A DNA stretch of 64,000 bases from Streptomyces sp. NRRL F-5126. Lineage in GTDB: Bacteria; Actinomycetota; Actinomycetes; Streptomycetales; Streptomycetaceae. Position 1 is the stretch's first letter. The number at the start of each line of letters is the position of its first letter. The position numbers and the translations under genes are program-made. Location of the stretch: assembly GCF_000721265.1 (NCBI RefSeq), contig NZ_JOFZ01000011.1, positions 248,001-312,000 on the forward strand. The letters run 5' to 3'. The notes under the pieces are model-generated. The model was not told where the DNA came from and ran no database searches. It saw nothing but the letters and a program-made list of their open reading frames with translations. This document shows positions 35,774-44,073 of this stretch, in pieces.

Positions 35774-37120
35774 ATGACCGGCACCGGCTCCGATGATGTC
35801 CTGCTTGTCCACGGCGGCACCCCGCTGGAGGGCGAGATACGCGTACGCGGCGCGAAGAACCTCGTGCCCAAGGCGATGGTCGCCGCCCTGCTCGGCGCCG
35901 CGCCGAGCAGGCTGCGCAACGTGCCGGACATCCGTGACGTGCGCGTGGTGCGCGGACTGCTGCAACTGCACGGGGTGACCGTGCGGCCCGGCGAGGAGCC
36001 GGGCGAGCTCGTGCTCGACCCGACGCACGTGGAGAGCGCCAACGTCGCGGACATCGACGCGCACGCCGGTTCCTCGCGCATCCCGATCCTGTTCTGCGGC
36101 CCGCTGCTGCACCGGCTCGGCCACGCCTTCATACCGGGGCTCGGCGGCTGCGACATCGGGGGCAGGCCGATCGACTTCCACTTCGACGTGCTGCGCCAGT
36201 TCGGCGCGACGATCGACAAGCGGGCCGACGGCCAGTACCTGGAGGCGCCCCAGCGGCTGCGCGGTACGAAGATACGGCTGCCGTACCCGTCGGTGGGCGC
36301 CACCGAGCAGGTGCTGCTGACGGCGGTGCTCGCCGAGGGTGTCACCGAGCTGTCGAACGCGGCGGTGGAGCCCGAGATCGAGGACCTCATCTGCGTGCTG
36401 CAGAAGATGGGTGCCATCATCGCGATGGACACCGACAGGACGATCAGGATCACCGGCGTGGACAGCCTGGGCGGCTACAACCACCAGGCGCTTCCCGACC
36501 GCCTGGAGGCGGCGTCCTGGGCGTCGGCGGCGCTCGCCACGGAGGGCGACATCTACGTGCGGGGCGCGCAGCAGCGCTCGATGATGACGTTCCTCAACAC
36601 GTTCCGCAAGGTCGGCGGCGCCTTCGAGATCGACGACGCGGGCATCAGGTTCTGGCACCCGGGCGGCTCGCTGAAGTCGATCGCGCTGGAGACGGACGTG
36701 CACCCGGGCTTCCAGACGGACTGGCAGCAGCCGCTGGTGGTGGCGCTGACGCAGGCATCAGGGCTGTCGATCGTGCACGAGACGGTCTACGAGTCGCGGC
36801 TCGGCTTCACGTCGGCGCTTGGACAGATGGGCGCGCACATCCAGCTCTACCGCGAGTGCCTCGGCGGCTCGCACTGCCGCTTCGGCCAGCGCAACTTCCT
36901 GCACTCCGCGGTCGTGTCGGGGCCGACCCGGCTGCAGGGGTCCGACCTGGTCATCCCCGATCTGCGCGGCGGCTTCTCGTACCTGATCGCGGCGCTCGCG
37001 GCGCAGGGCACGTCGCGCGTGCACGGCATCGATCTGATCAACCGCGGCTACGAGAACTTCATGGACAAGCTCGCGGAGCTGGGCGCGAAGGTGGAGCTGC
37101 CTGGCGGCCCGCTGAGCTGA
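35774..37120 (+). CDS. murA: UDP-N-acetylglucosamine 1-carboxyvinyltransferase
   Basis: 448 aa from ATG 35774. It catalyses the first committed step of peptidoglycan precursor synthesis, transferring enolpyruvate from PEP to UDP-GlcNAc. Landmarks are the N-terminal Lys region IRVRGAKNLVPKAMVAALL, the catalytic Cys in PGLGGCDIGGRP, and the HPGFQTDWQQPLVVALTQ and DLRGGFSYLIAALAAQGTSRV motifs. Presence of the Cys implies fosfomycin sensitivity. An in-frame ATG at 35729 is an alternative start with no better ribosome site. Two strong hairpins follow the gene. Confidence 0.96.
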   Translation: MTGTGSDDVLLVHGGTPLEGEIRVRGAKNLVPKAMVAALLGAAPSRLRNVPDIRDVRVVRGLLQLHGVTVRPGEEPGELVLDPTHVESANVADIDAHAGSSRIPILFCGPLLHRLGHAFIPGLGGCDIGGRPIDFHFDVLRQFGATIDKRADGQYLEAPQRLRGTKIRLPYPSVGATEQVLLTAVLAEGVTELSNAAVEPEIEDLICVLQKMGAIIAMDTDRTIRITGVDSLGGYNHQALPDRLEAASWASAALATEGDIYVRGAQQRSMMTFLNTFRKVGGAFEIDDAGIRFWHPGGSLKSIALETDVHPGFQTDWQQPLVVALTQASGLSIVHETVYESRLGFTSALGQMGAHIQLYRECLGGSHCRFGQRNFLHSAVVSGPTRLQGSDLVIPDLRGGFSYLIAALAAQGTSRVHGIDLINRGYENFMDKLAELGAKVELPGGPLS

Positions 37121-37131
37121 CGGCGGCAGCA

Positions 37132-37152
37132 GCCCGGGCCGCCGGCCCGGGC
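37132..37152 (+). terminator. hairpin 12 bp past the murA stop
   Basis: A perfect 9-bp stem GCCCGGGCC / GGCCCGGGC with a 3-nt loop GCC. It is the first of two tandem hairpins between murA and hupA. Confidence 0.55.
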
Positions 37153-37156
37153 GACG

Positions 37157-37194
37157 ACACAGGCGGCCTCCGACGTTGCGGAGGCCGCCTGTGT
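37157..37194. terminator. bidirectional terminator between murA and hupA
   Basis: A perfect 16-bp stem (ACACAGGCGGCCTCCG with CGGAGGCCGCCTGTGT) and a 6-nt loop. It lies between the convergent genes murA and hupA. In the plus direction it is followed by CTTGCC. It is one of the strongest terminators in the window. Confidence 0.88.
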
Positions 37195-37236
37195 CTTGCC
37201 GTATCGCCGTCCTGCGGGGCAGGACCGTCGCGAGGA

Positions 37237-37518
37237 CTACTTGCCCTTGGCGGCTTCCTTGAGCTTGGAGCCCGCGGAGACCTTCACGCTGTAGCCGGCC
37301 GGGATCTGGATCGGGTCGCCGGTCTGCGGGTTGCGCGCGGTACGAGCGGCACGGTGCGTGCGCTCGAAGGTCAGGAAGCCGGGGATGGTGACCTTCTCGT
37401 CACCCTTGGCGACGATCTCGCCGACGGTCTCGGCGAAAGCCGCCAGAACGGCGTCGGCGTCCTTGCGGGTCACCTCGGCACGGTCGGCCAGGGCGGCCAC
37501 CAGCTCACTGCGGTTCAT
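37237..37518 (-). CDS. hupA: HU-family nucleoid protein (HupA type)
   Basis: 93 aa, the normal HU length without the Lys-rich tail of HupS. It has MNRSELVAALADRAEVTRKDADAVLAAFAETV and the DNA-binding arm KVTIPGFLTFERTHRAARTARNPQTGDPIQIPAGYSVKVSAGSKLKEAAKGK. ATG 37518 with GGAG 8 nt upstream. It compacts and bends chromosomal DNA. It sits between murA and a malic enzyme, as in other Streptomyces as I recall. Confidence 0.97.
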   Translation of the reverse strand: MNRSELVAALADRAEVTRKDADAVLAAFAETVGEIVAKGDEKVTIPGFLTFERTHRAARTARNPQTGDPIQIPAGYSVKVSAGSKLKEAAKGK

Positions 37519-37861
37519 GTTCTTACTCCCGTGTTCTTCTTGCCTGTGAGGCGTGAGATCGAAGCCGATGCTGCCAGGGCCCTCGGACACTCCCCGGACC
37601 CGGGCCTTCTTTCGAGAACCCTCGCGCCCCGTGGGGGTGTCCCCGAAACGTCGTCCCAGGGAGTATCAGGTCTCCCCAGGACCGAGTCCCTGTGACTGCA
37701 TCCTGCCCCCACCAGCGGCGGGAAAGCCAATCCGATACCCCCGCCGTCACACGGAAAGCCGCCCATGGGGCGGCGGGGGGTCATGGTCCGCCACCCTAGA
37801 CGGGGCAACCTGCACGCCCGACGCGCGACGCGCCGGGCGTACGGGCCGCGTGGGGCCTGTT
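37519..37861. other. 343-bp region upstream of hupA and downstream of the malic-enzyme gene
   Basis: No supported gene. A perfect 7-bp stem (GCCGCCC / GGGCGGC, loop ATG) at 37758-37774 may terminate the malic-enzyme transcript. The stretch next to 37518 is expected to contain the hupA promoter, but I could not pick a convincing -35/-10 pair. Confidence 0.5.
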
Positions 37862-39304
37862 TCAGGCCTGAGTGGCGTCCGTGGAGGTGTCCACTGTCAC
37901 ACCGGCGGCCTTCGCCGCGTCGCGGACCGCGCCGGCGACGGCGCCCGCGACCTTGTCGTTGAAGACCGACGGCACGATGTAGTTCGGGTTGAGTTCACTC
38001 TCGGTGACGACATCGGCGAGCGCGGCGGCCGCGGCGAGCATCATCTCCGTGTTGACGGTGCGCGACTGCGCGTCGAGCAGGCCGCGGAAGACGCCGGGGA
38101 AGACCAGCACGTTGTTGATCTGGTTGGGGAAGTCGGAGCGGCCCGTGGCCACCACGGCGGCCGTCTCGCGGGCGATCGCCGGGTCCACCTCGGGGTCCGG
38201 GTTCGCGAGCGCGAAGACGATCGCGCCGTCCGCCATGCCGGCCACGTCGGAGCCGTCCAGCACGTTCGGGGCCGAGACCCCGATGAAGACGTCCGCGCCC
38301 GCCACGGCCTCCTTGAGGGTGCCGGTGACGCGCTCGGGGTTGGTGTTGTCGGCGACCCAGCGCAGCGGGGACTCGGGGGCCGCGTCGACGAGGTCCTCGC
38401 GTCCCGCGTGCACGACGCCGTGGATGTCCGCGACGACCGCGTGCCTGACGCCCGCCTCCATGAGGAGCTTGAGGATGGCGGTGCCGGCGGCGCCCGCACC
38501 CGACATCACCACGCGGACGTCCTCGAACTTCTTGTTGACGACACGCAGCGCGTTGGTGAGCGCGGCGACGACGACGATCGCGGTGCCGTGCTGGTCGTCG
38601 TGGAAGACCGGGATGTCGAGGGCCTCGCGCAGCCGGGCCTCGATCTCGAAGCAGCGGGGCGCGGAGATGTCCTCCAGGTTGATGCCGGCGAAGCCGGGCG
38701 CGATGGCCTTGACGACCTCGACGATGGCGTCGCTGTCCTGCGTGTCGAGGCACAGCGGCCAGGCGTCGATGCCGGCGAACCGCTTGAACAGGGCCGCCTT
38801 GCCCTCCATCACGGGGAGCGCGGCCTTGGGGCCGATGTTGCCGAGGCCGAGGACGGCGGAGCCGTCGGTGACGACTGCCACGGTGTTGCGCTTGATGGTC
38901 AGGCGGCGCGCGTCGTCGGGGTTCTGCGCGATGGCCATGGAGACGCGTGCCACACCCGGCGTGTAGACCATGGAGAGGTCGTCGCGGTTGCGGATGGGGT
39001 GCTTGGACTGCATCTCGATCTTGCCGCCGAGGTGCATGAGGAACGTACGGTCGGACACCTTGCCGATGGCGACGCCCTCGATGCCGCGGAGCTTGCCGAC
39101 GATCTCGTCCGCGTGCGCGGTGGAGCTGGCGGCGATCGTGACGTCGATCCTGAGCTTCTCGTGGCCCGACGCGGTCACGTCGAGGCCCGTCACGGACCCG
39201 CCGGACGCCTCCACCGCCGTCGTGAGCTGCGAGACCGCCGTGCCACTGGCCGGGACCTCAAGACGGACCGTCATCGAGTACGAGACGCTAGGCGCCGTTG
39301 CCAT
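37862..39304 (-). CDS. NAD(P)-dependent malic enzyme with N-terminal ACT domain
   Basis: 480 aa from ATG 39304 (AGAGGAA six nt upstream). The N-terminal ACT domain (YSMTVRLEVPASGTAVSQLTTAVEASGGSVTGLDV) is a small-molecule regulatory fold. The malic-enzyme body follows: SMVYTPGVARVSMAI, TVAVVTDGSAVLGLGNIGPKAALPVMEGKAALFKRFAGI, NLEDISAPRCFEIE, HDDQHGTAIVVVAA and the Rossmann motif VMSGAGAAGTAILKLL. It decarboxylates malate to pyruvate. Cofactor preference is not readable with confidence, although the family in Streptomyces is mainly NAD-linked. Confidence 0.94.
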   Translation of the reverse strand: MATAPSVSYSMTVRLEVPASGTAVSQLTTAVEASGGSVTGLDVTASGHEKLRIDVTIAASSTAHADEIVGKLRGIEGVAIGKVSDRTFLMHLGGKIEMQSKHPIRNRDDLSMVYTPGVARVSMAIAQNPDDARRLTIKRNTVAVVTDGSAVLGLGNIGPKAALPVMEGKAALFKRFAGIDAWPLCLDTQDSDAIVEVVKAIAPGFAGINLEDISAPRCFEIEARLREALDIPVFHDDQHGTAIVVVAALTNALRVVNKKFEDVRVVMSGAGAAGTAILKLLMEAGVRHAVVADIHGVVHAGREDLVDAAPESPLRWVADNTNPERVTGTLKEAVAGADVFIGVSAPNVLDGSDVAGMADGAIVFALANPDPEVDPAIARETAAVVATGRSDFPNQINNVLVFPGVFRGLLDAQSRTVNTEMMLAAAAALADVVTESELNPNYIVPSVFNDKVAGAVAGAVRDAAKAAGVTVDTSTDATQA

Positions 39305-39491
39305 GGCGGGTTCCTCTGCTTTCACTGAGCCGCTGTGCCCTTCCGCCGGGGGACACCGGGCGGAATCCTTCAGATGGTCGCACCTACCACTCGGTAACGG
39401 CTAAAGCCGACCCTTTCGGAAAGACACTTCCATCATGCGGAGCGTAACAGTGGGGGGAGGACGGGGATGAGCCGGTGGCGGCAAAAGCGGC

Positions 39492-39520
39492 GGGCCCCCA
39501 CCGCTTCACGGTGAGGGCCC
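39492..39520. terminator. terminator-like hairpin between the HelD-like and malic-enzyme genes
   Basis: A 12-bp stem (GGGCCCCCACCG against CGGTGAGGGCCC) with one mismatch and loop CTTCA. It lies about 240 bp past the HelD-like stop on the minus strand. Confidence 0.55.
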
Positions 39521-39682
39521 GTCCTACGTTCAGCGACACCGACCCGCCATGCTCGCCTCGCGGCAAGTGGTCGCTCGAAGCGACTATGGTTGGGCCCGGG
39601 GGCTTGGATCGGGCCGGTGCCGTATACAGGCTAACAAACCACCCCCGCCCAGTCTTCCCCCGAGACGCGCCCTGTTGGGACT

Positions 39683-39757
39683 TTTCCGCCGGGACTCTTC
39701 CGCTGAGGCTTTCCGCTGGGGCTTCCCGCTGGGGGTTTTCCGTTCGGGCCTGTCCGC
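39683..39757. repeat. 13-14 bp imperfect tandem repeat directly downstream of the HelD-like gene
   Basis: The plus-strand unit TTCCGCTGGGGCT recurs imperfectly with its CCG aligned at 39686, 39700, 39713, 39726, 39740 and 39754. It ends just before the helicase stop codon (39759-39761). It is degenerate compared with the repeat at 5721 but shares the period and the position at a gene's 3' end. Confidence 0.7.
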
Positions 39758-39758
39758 A

Positions 39759-42254
39759 TCAGTCGCGCAGCAGGTCGGGGACCCCCTGGTCGTCGGGAGC
39801 GTCCCGGTGCGTCGAGACGACCGTCAGCTGCCGCGTCGCGCGGGTCAGCGCCACGTACAGCACCCGCAGGCCGACCGAGGCCGGTGAGGCGTCCGCGATC
39901 TCCGCCGGCGACACCAGCACCGTCGCGTCGTACTCGAGTCCCTTCGCCTCCAGGCTGCCGAGCGCCACGACCCGCTCGCCGAGGCCCGCGACCCACTCGG
40001 CGGCCTGTTCGCGCCGGTCCATCGACGCGACCACGCCCACTGTCCCGTCGACGCTGTCCAGCAGCAGCCGGGTCTCCTCGCGCACGGCCTGTGCGAGCGC
40101 CTCGTCGGACGGGCCCCGCACCGCGCGGAACCGCGGCCGCACGCCCGTCGAGCGGACGGCGGCGGGCGCCTCGGCGCCGGGCAGCGCGAGCGCGAGCACC
40201 TTCGCCGCGAGTTCCGCGATCTCGGCCGGGTTGCGGTAGTTGACGGTCAGCGTGAAGCGGCGGCGCGGCCTGCGGCCCAGCGCCTCCTCGCGCGCGGCGG
40301 CCGCCTCCTCCTGGTCGGGCCAGGAGGACTGGGCGGGATCGCCCACGACCGTCCAGGTCGCCGCCCTGCCCCTGCGGCCGACCATCCGCCACTGCATGGG
40401 CGTGAGGTCCTGCGCCTCGTCCACGATGACGTGCGCGTACTCGGTGCGCTCGGCCGCCAGCCGCTCCGCGCGCTCGCGCTGGGTCTCCTCGCGCTGCGGC
40501 ATGAGCTCTTCGAGGCCGGTGAGCGCGTCGAGCGGGTCGAGTTCCCTGTGCTGCCTGCGCGGCCTCGGCGGCGTGCCGAGCAGCGCGTCGAGCTCGTCGA
40601 GCAGCGCAACGTCGTGGACGGAGAGCGGTCCCGTGCCGTCAGGACCCACGCGGCGCAGGGAGCGGGCGAGGCGGCGGGCCTCGCCCGGCGTGAGGATGCG
40701 GCGCGCCCAGCGGGCCAGCCGCCGCTCGTCGGCCATCGCCGCCAGCACGGCGCGGGGCGTGAGCTCGGGCCACCACGCGTCGAGGAACGCGGCGAACGCG
40801 TCCTCGGACGAAACGTCCTCGTCGAAGCCCGAGCGCAGCTCGGCGGCGAGTTCCGCGTCGCCGCGCGAGACGTACTCGTCGGCGCGCGAGGCCGCGCCCG
40901 ACTGCGCCCACAGCGCGTCGAGCAGCAGCCTGCGGGCGCGCGGGCGCAGCAGGTTGACGGGTGCGGTGCCGCCGAGCACGGCCTGCCTGACGCGGTGCAG
41001 CGCGTCCGCGTCCAGCTCAAGGCGGCGGCCGAACGCGACGACGCGCAGCAGGTCCGTGCGGACCCTGGGGCCCGTGTCGTCGGCGGCCTCATCGGCGGCA
41101 GCCGCCGCGTCGTCGAGCGTGGGCCGGCCGGGCACGTCCTGCCCGCCGCGCCCGCCCGGCGCCGGTTCGAGCGCGCCGCGCGCGGCCCTGCGCAGCAGCC
41201 GCGGCATGCGCGCGGAGCCCTTGACGCGCGCGACGGCGGGGTCGTCGTACGCGGTGGCCTCCGCGCCCTCGGCGAGCGAGCCGAGCGCGCGGATCGCGAC
41301 CTGGCCCTCCTCGCCGAGCGACGGCAGCACGCCCTCGGTGTACGCGACGAGCAGCGGCGTGGGCGAGACGACGAGGATGCCGCCCGCGTAGCGCCGCCTG
41401 TCCTGGTAGAGCAGGTAGGCGGCGCGGTGCAGCGCCACGGCGGTCTTGCCGGTGCCGGGACCGCCCGACACCTCGGTGACGGACGCGGCGGGCGCCCTGA
41501 TCACCATGTCCTGCTCGGCCTGGATGGAGGAGACGATGTCGCGCATGGTGTGGCCGCGCGCCTGCCCGAGCGCGGCCATCAGCGCGCCGTCCCCGATGAC
41601 GGGCAGCGGCTTGCCGTCCAGCGTGGCGGTCAGCTCGGGCCGCATCAGGTCGTCCTCGACGCCCAGTACGCGGCGGCCCTTGGAGCGGATCACGCGGCGG
41701 CGCACCACCCGGCCCGGGTCGACGGGCGTCGCACGGTAGAAGGGGGCGGCGGCCGGCGCGCGCCAGTCGATGACGAGCGGCGCGTACTCGGCGTCCAGCA
41801 CGCCGATCCTGCCGATGTGCAGGGTCTCGGCGATGCGCGCGGTGCCGTCGGGCTCCACGGCGCCGTCCGCCGGCTCGACCGAGGTGTACGCGCCGTCGGG
41901 GCCCTTCGCACCGTCCTTGCCCGCGAGCAGGTCGACGCGGCCGAAGAGGAAGTCCTCGAACTCGTTGTTCAGCCGCGTCAGGTGCACCCCCGCCCTGAAG
42001 ACCTGCGCGTCCCGCTCGGCGAGCGCGCCCGGCGTGCCCACGTGGCCGCGCCTGGCCGCGTCGGCCATCAGGAACTCGGCTTCGTGGATCTTCTCCTCAA
42101 GACGGCGGTAGACGCGGTCGAGATGGTCCTGCTCGCTCTCGATCTCACCGGCGCGCGCGGAGTCCTGCCCCGAGCCGGGCCCTGCGGCACCCGGCTCGGG
42201 TCCTGACCGCCCCGCGGCTCCGGCGGAATCGACAGCGGCATCCTGCGCGGCCAC
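39759..42254 (-). CDS. HelD/HelR-like UvrD-family helicase, predicted RNA-polymerase recycling factor
   Basis: 831 aa. An Ala/Gly-rich start precedes a coiled-coil N-terminal arm (EQDHLDRVYRRLEEKIHEAEFLMADAARRG). Then come the HelD-typical segment IGRIGVLDAEYAPLVIDWRAPAAAPFYRATP, Walker A GGPGTGKTAVALHRAAYLLY, SPTPLLVAYTEGVLPSLGE, motif II VIVDEAQDLTPMQW, motif III GDPAQSSWP, motif IV LTVNYRNPAEIAELA, and C-terminal motifs LGSLEAKGLEYDATVLV and LRVLYVALTRATRQL. HelD proteins pry stalled RNA polymerase off DNA, and some (HelR) protect against rifamycins. No rifamycin-associated element is evident upstream. Confidence 0.88.
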   Translation of the reverse strand: MAAQDAAVDSAGAAGRSGPEPGAAGPGSGQDSARAGEIESEQDHLDRVYRRLEEKIHEAEFLMADAARRGHVGTPGALAERDAQVFRAGVHLTRLNNEFEDFLFGRVDLLAGKDGAKGPDGAYTSVEPADGAVEPDGTARIAETLHIGRIGVLDAEYAPLVIDWRAPAAAPFYRATPVDPGRVVRRRVIRSKGRRVLGVEDDLMRPELTATLDGKPLPVIGDGALMAALGQARGHTMRDIVSSIQAEQDMVIRAPAASVTEVSGGPGTGKTAVALHRAAYLLYQDRRRYAGGILVVSPTPLLVAYTEGVLPSLGEEGQVAIRALGSLAEGAEATAYDDPAVARVKGSARMPRLLRRAARGALEPAPGGRGGQDVPGRPTLDDAAAAADEAADDTGPRVRTDLLRVVAFGRRLELDADALHRVRQAVLGGTAPVNLLRPRARRLLLDALWAQSGAASRADEYVSRGDAELAAELRSGFDEDVSSEDAFAAFLDAWWPELTPRAVLAAMADERRLARWARRILTPGEARRLARSLRRVGPDGTGPLSVHDVALLDELDALLGTPPRPRRQHRELDPLDALTGLEELMPQREETQRERAERLAAERTEYAHVIVDEAQDLTPMQWRMVGRRGRAATWTVVGDPAQSSWPDQEEAAAAREEALGRRPRRRFTLTVNYRNPAEIAELAAKVLALALPGAEAPAAVRSTGVRPRFRAVRGPSDEALAQAVREETRLLLDSVDGTVGVVASMDRREQAAEWVAGLGERVVALGSLEAKGLEYDATVLVSPAEIADASPASVGLRVLYVALTRATRQLTVVSTHRDAPDDQGVPDLLRD

Positions 42255-42316
42255 CCGGGCCCCCTTCGTGACGTGCGACGAGAGCCGTCAACCGTACGCG
42301 AAAGCGGACGCCGGTG

Positions 42317-43375
42317 TCAGTCAGGGACGCGCACGAGCCGCTTCCCGTCGAGCGTCGTCACATCGAAGTGGTCGATGTCCCCGGGGCGCAGGGCCGCACC
42401 GCCGAGCACGTACAGGGGCTGCCGGGCGCCGCCGGTCCCCGCGGGCGCGCCGTAGCCGGACGCGGGGACCGCCCAGGACGAGACGACCTGCCGGTCGCCC
42501 GACCTGGACACGGCCACGAGGTGGCAGCTGAGCGGGCCCTTGACGTTCTTCAGCTCGACCATGGCGCTGGTGCCCCACGGCTCGGGCCGCAGCGCGACGG
42601 TCGCGCTGACGTCGGTGGCGGGGTCGGTGGCGGCGTGCTTGGTCTCCATCGACTCGAAGACCGCCTTCAGGTCGGCGTCGTCCGTGTGTGATCGGTCCCT
42701 CCCGGCGGTGGCCGGGGCGCCGTCCTGCGCGGTGGCGATGAGCGCGGCGGCCGGGCCCCCGGCGATCAGCACGACGGCGACCGCCGCCAGGTAGTAACCG
42801 CGCCGCCTGCGCCCGGCGCGCCGCGCCGCCACCTCGTCGACCAGCCGGTCGAGCAGGTACGGCTCCGGACGGACGGATGCGCGGGGTGCCTCGTCCGGCG
42901 GCCCGCCGCGAGCGGATGCGTCGGCACCGCGCCCAGGACGGGCGGCGCTTACCGCCCGAGCATGGCCGTGCCCTGCGGGGCCGTGGCCCTGCTCCGCACC
43001 GTCTTCACGCGGCGGGCCGCCGGGCGCGGCGCCGTCTGCCCGGTCGGGCAGGCCTTCGGGCGCCGCCGGTCCCACGCCTCCCCCGCCCGCACCGGGTGCG
43101 CGGCGGTCATCGGGCTCGTCCGGGCCTGCCGGTTCGTCCGCGAGCAGTGCCAGCACCGGCTCCATCCCGGCGAGCTCCTCCAGGCGGTCCGCGCACAACG
43201 GGCAGCCCGCCAGGTGCTCCTCGAAGGCGGCGGCGCCTTCCGCGTCGAGGATCCCGAGGGCGTAGGCGCCCACGGCCTCGTGCGCCTCGTACGCCTCGTG
43301 CGCCTCGTGCGCCTCGTACGCCGAACCGTCATCGCGCCCGTCCGCGTGCGCGCCGCGGCCACCGTGCGCCGTCAT
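42317..43375 (-). CDS. rsuA: zinc-binding (ZAS) membrane anti-sigma factor, partner of the ECF sigma gene
   Basis: 352 aa. The N-terminal anti-sigma zinc domain has FEEHLAGCPLC, the HxxxCxxC signature near residue 53. An acidic, Gly/Pro-rich linker (about 75-180) follows. A single membrane helix (YYLAAVAVVLIAGGPAAALIATA) near residue 195 leads to an extracytoplasmic domain of about 140 residues (AVFESMETKHAATDP to the end) that may sense an envelope signal. A (Y/H)EA repeat precedes the zinc domain. It starts at an ATGA overlap with the sigma gene. By position this matches RsuA beside SigU in S. coelicolor; the symbol rests on remembered synteny. Confidence 0.85.
   Translation of the reverse strand: MTAHGGRGAHADGRDDGSAYEAHEAHEAYEAHEAVGAYALGILDAEGAAAFEEHLAGCPLCADRLEELAGMEPVLALLADEPAGPDEPDDRRAPGAGGGGVGPAAPEGLPDRADGAAPGGPPREDGAEQGHGPAGHGHARAVSAARPGRGADASARGGPPDEAPRASVRPEPYLLDRLVDEVAARRAGRRRRGYYLAAVAVVLIAGGPAAALIATAQDGAPATAGRDRSHTDDADLKAVFESMETKHAATDPATDVSATVALRPEPWGTSAMVELKNVKGPLSCHLVAVSRSGDRQVVSSWAVPASGYGAPAGTGGARQPLYVLGGAALRPGDIDHFDVTTLDGKRLVRVPD
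43275..43319. repeat. five 9-bp tandem repeats in the anti-sigma gene
   Basis: Five units of GCCTCGTGC or GCCTCGTAC, encoding alternating HEA and YEA tripeptides on the minus strand. The repeats keep frame and end just before the zinc-binding domain. Confidence 0.9.
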
Positions 43376-43974
43376 GCCGAGACCCCCCTCTCCTCAAGCG
43401 CCAGCTTCATGGACCGCAGCGCGTAGAACACCCGCGAACGCACGGTCCCGCTGGGAATGCCGAGCCTCTCGGCCGCCTCACCCACCGTCCGCCCCTTGAA
43501 GTACGTCTCGACCAGTACCTCACGGTGAGCGGGCGTCAGGGCGTCCAGGGCGTCCGAGAGCGTCATCAGCCGGAGCGCCTTGTCGATCTCGTCGTCCGCC
43601 GCCATCACCTCGAGCGGTGCCGGATCGACCTCCTGCGGCCTGGCCTGCCGGCTCCTGTGCCCGTCGATGACGATCCGGCGTGCGACCGTGACCAGCCACG
43701 GGCGCACGGATCCCGTCGCGCCGCCCAGCCGGCCGGCGTTCTTCCAGGCGCGGATGAGCGTCTCCTGCACGACGTCCTCGGCGCGCTGCCGGTCGCCCGC
43801 GACCAGGCGCAGCACGTAGGCGAGCAGCGGACCCGCATGCTCCCGGTAGAGGGCGCGCACGAGTTCCTCGTCCGGTGCGGTCAGCGCGCGCCGGCCGCGC
43901 CCGGTGCGCGGAGGGTCGCCGCGGCGCCTGTCCCGCCTCGGAGGGTCGTCGGCCACGGCGGCATCCTCGCGCAC
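43372..43974 (-). CDS. sigU: ECF-subfamily RNA polymerase sigma factor (SigU-like)
   Basis: 200 aa from GTG 43974, behind a near-ideal GGGAGG with 5-nt spacing. The frame is open to 44046 but without such a site. Sigma region 2 is LYREHAGPLLAYVLRLVAGDRQRAEDVVQETLIRAWKN with SVRPWLVTVARRIVIDGHRS, and region 4 is LMTLSDALDALTPAHREVLVETYFKGRTVGEAAERLGIPSGTVRSRVFYALRSMKLALEE. It is coupled to a zinc anti-sigma gene. Synteny with murA-hupA-malic enzyme-helicase suggests SigU, whose release in S. coelicolor affects secreted proteins and morphology. The symbol is by synteny. Confidence 0.9.
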   Translation of the reverse strand: MREDAAVADDPPRRDRRRGDPPRTGRGRRALTAPDEELVRALYREHAGPLLAYVLRLVAGDRQRAEDVVQETLIRAWKNAGRLGGATGSVRPWLVTVARRIVIDGHRSRQARPQEVDPAPLEVMAADDEIDKALRLMTLSDALDALTPAHREVLVETYFKGRTVGEAAERLGIPSGTVRSRVFYALRSMKLALEERGVSA

Positions 43975-44073
43975 GCGTACCTCCCGGTCGAGTCCTCCTC
44001 GGCTGCCCACACCGTTCAGTACGGACGCGGGCGGCGCCGTGCTCACCGACGAGCGGAAAACGCGGGTGATCCG

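Larger units (their letters stand above)
39305..39758. other. 454-bp intergenic region with a terminator-like hairpin and a tandem repeat
   Basis: No supported gene. A 60-codon minus-strand frame at 39384-39566 has no ribosome site or homology I recognise. The part adjacent to 39304 should hold the malic-enzyme promoter. The right half contains the hairpin at 39492-39520 and the 13-14 bp repeat at 39683-39757 that lies directly after the HelD-like gene's stop. Confidence 0.5.

Noticed and set aside
39384..39566. 60-codon minus-strand frame in the HelD/malic-enzyme gap
   Set aside because: No ribosome site, no family resemblance, and it overlaps a terminator-like hairpin.
42255..42316. Possible rifamycin-associated element upstream of the HelD-like gene
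   Set aside because: The intergenic 62 bp have no GGGGCTTGC-type palindrome; induction by rifamycin is unsupported.
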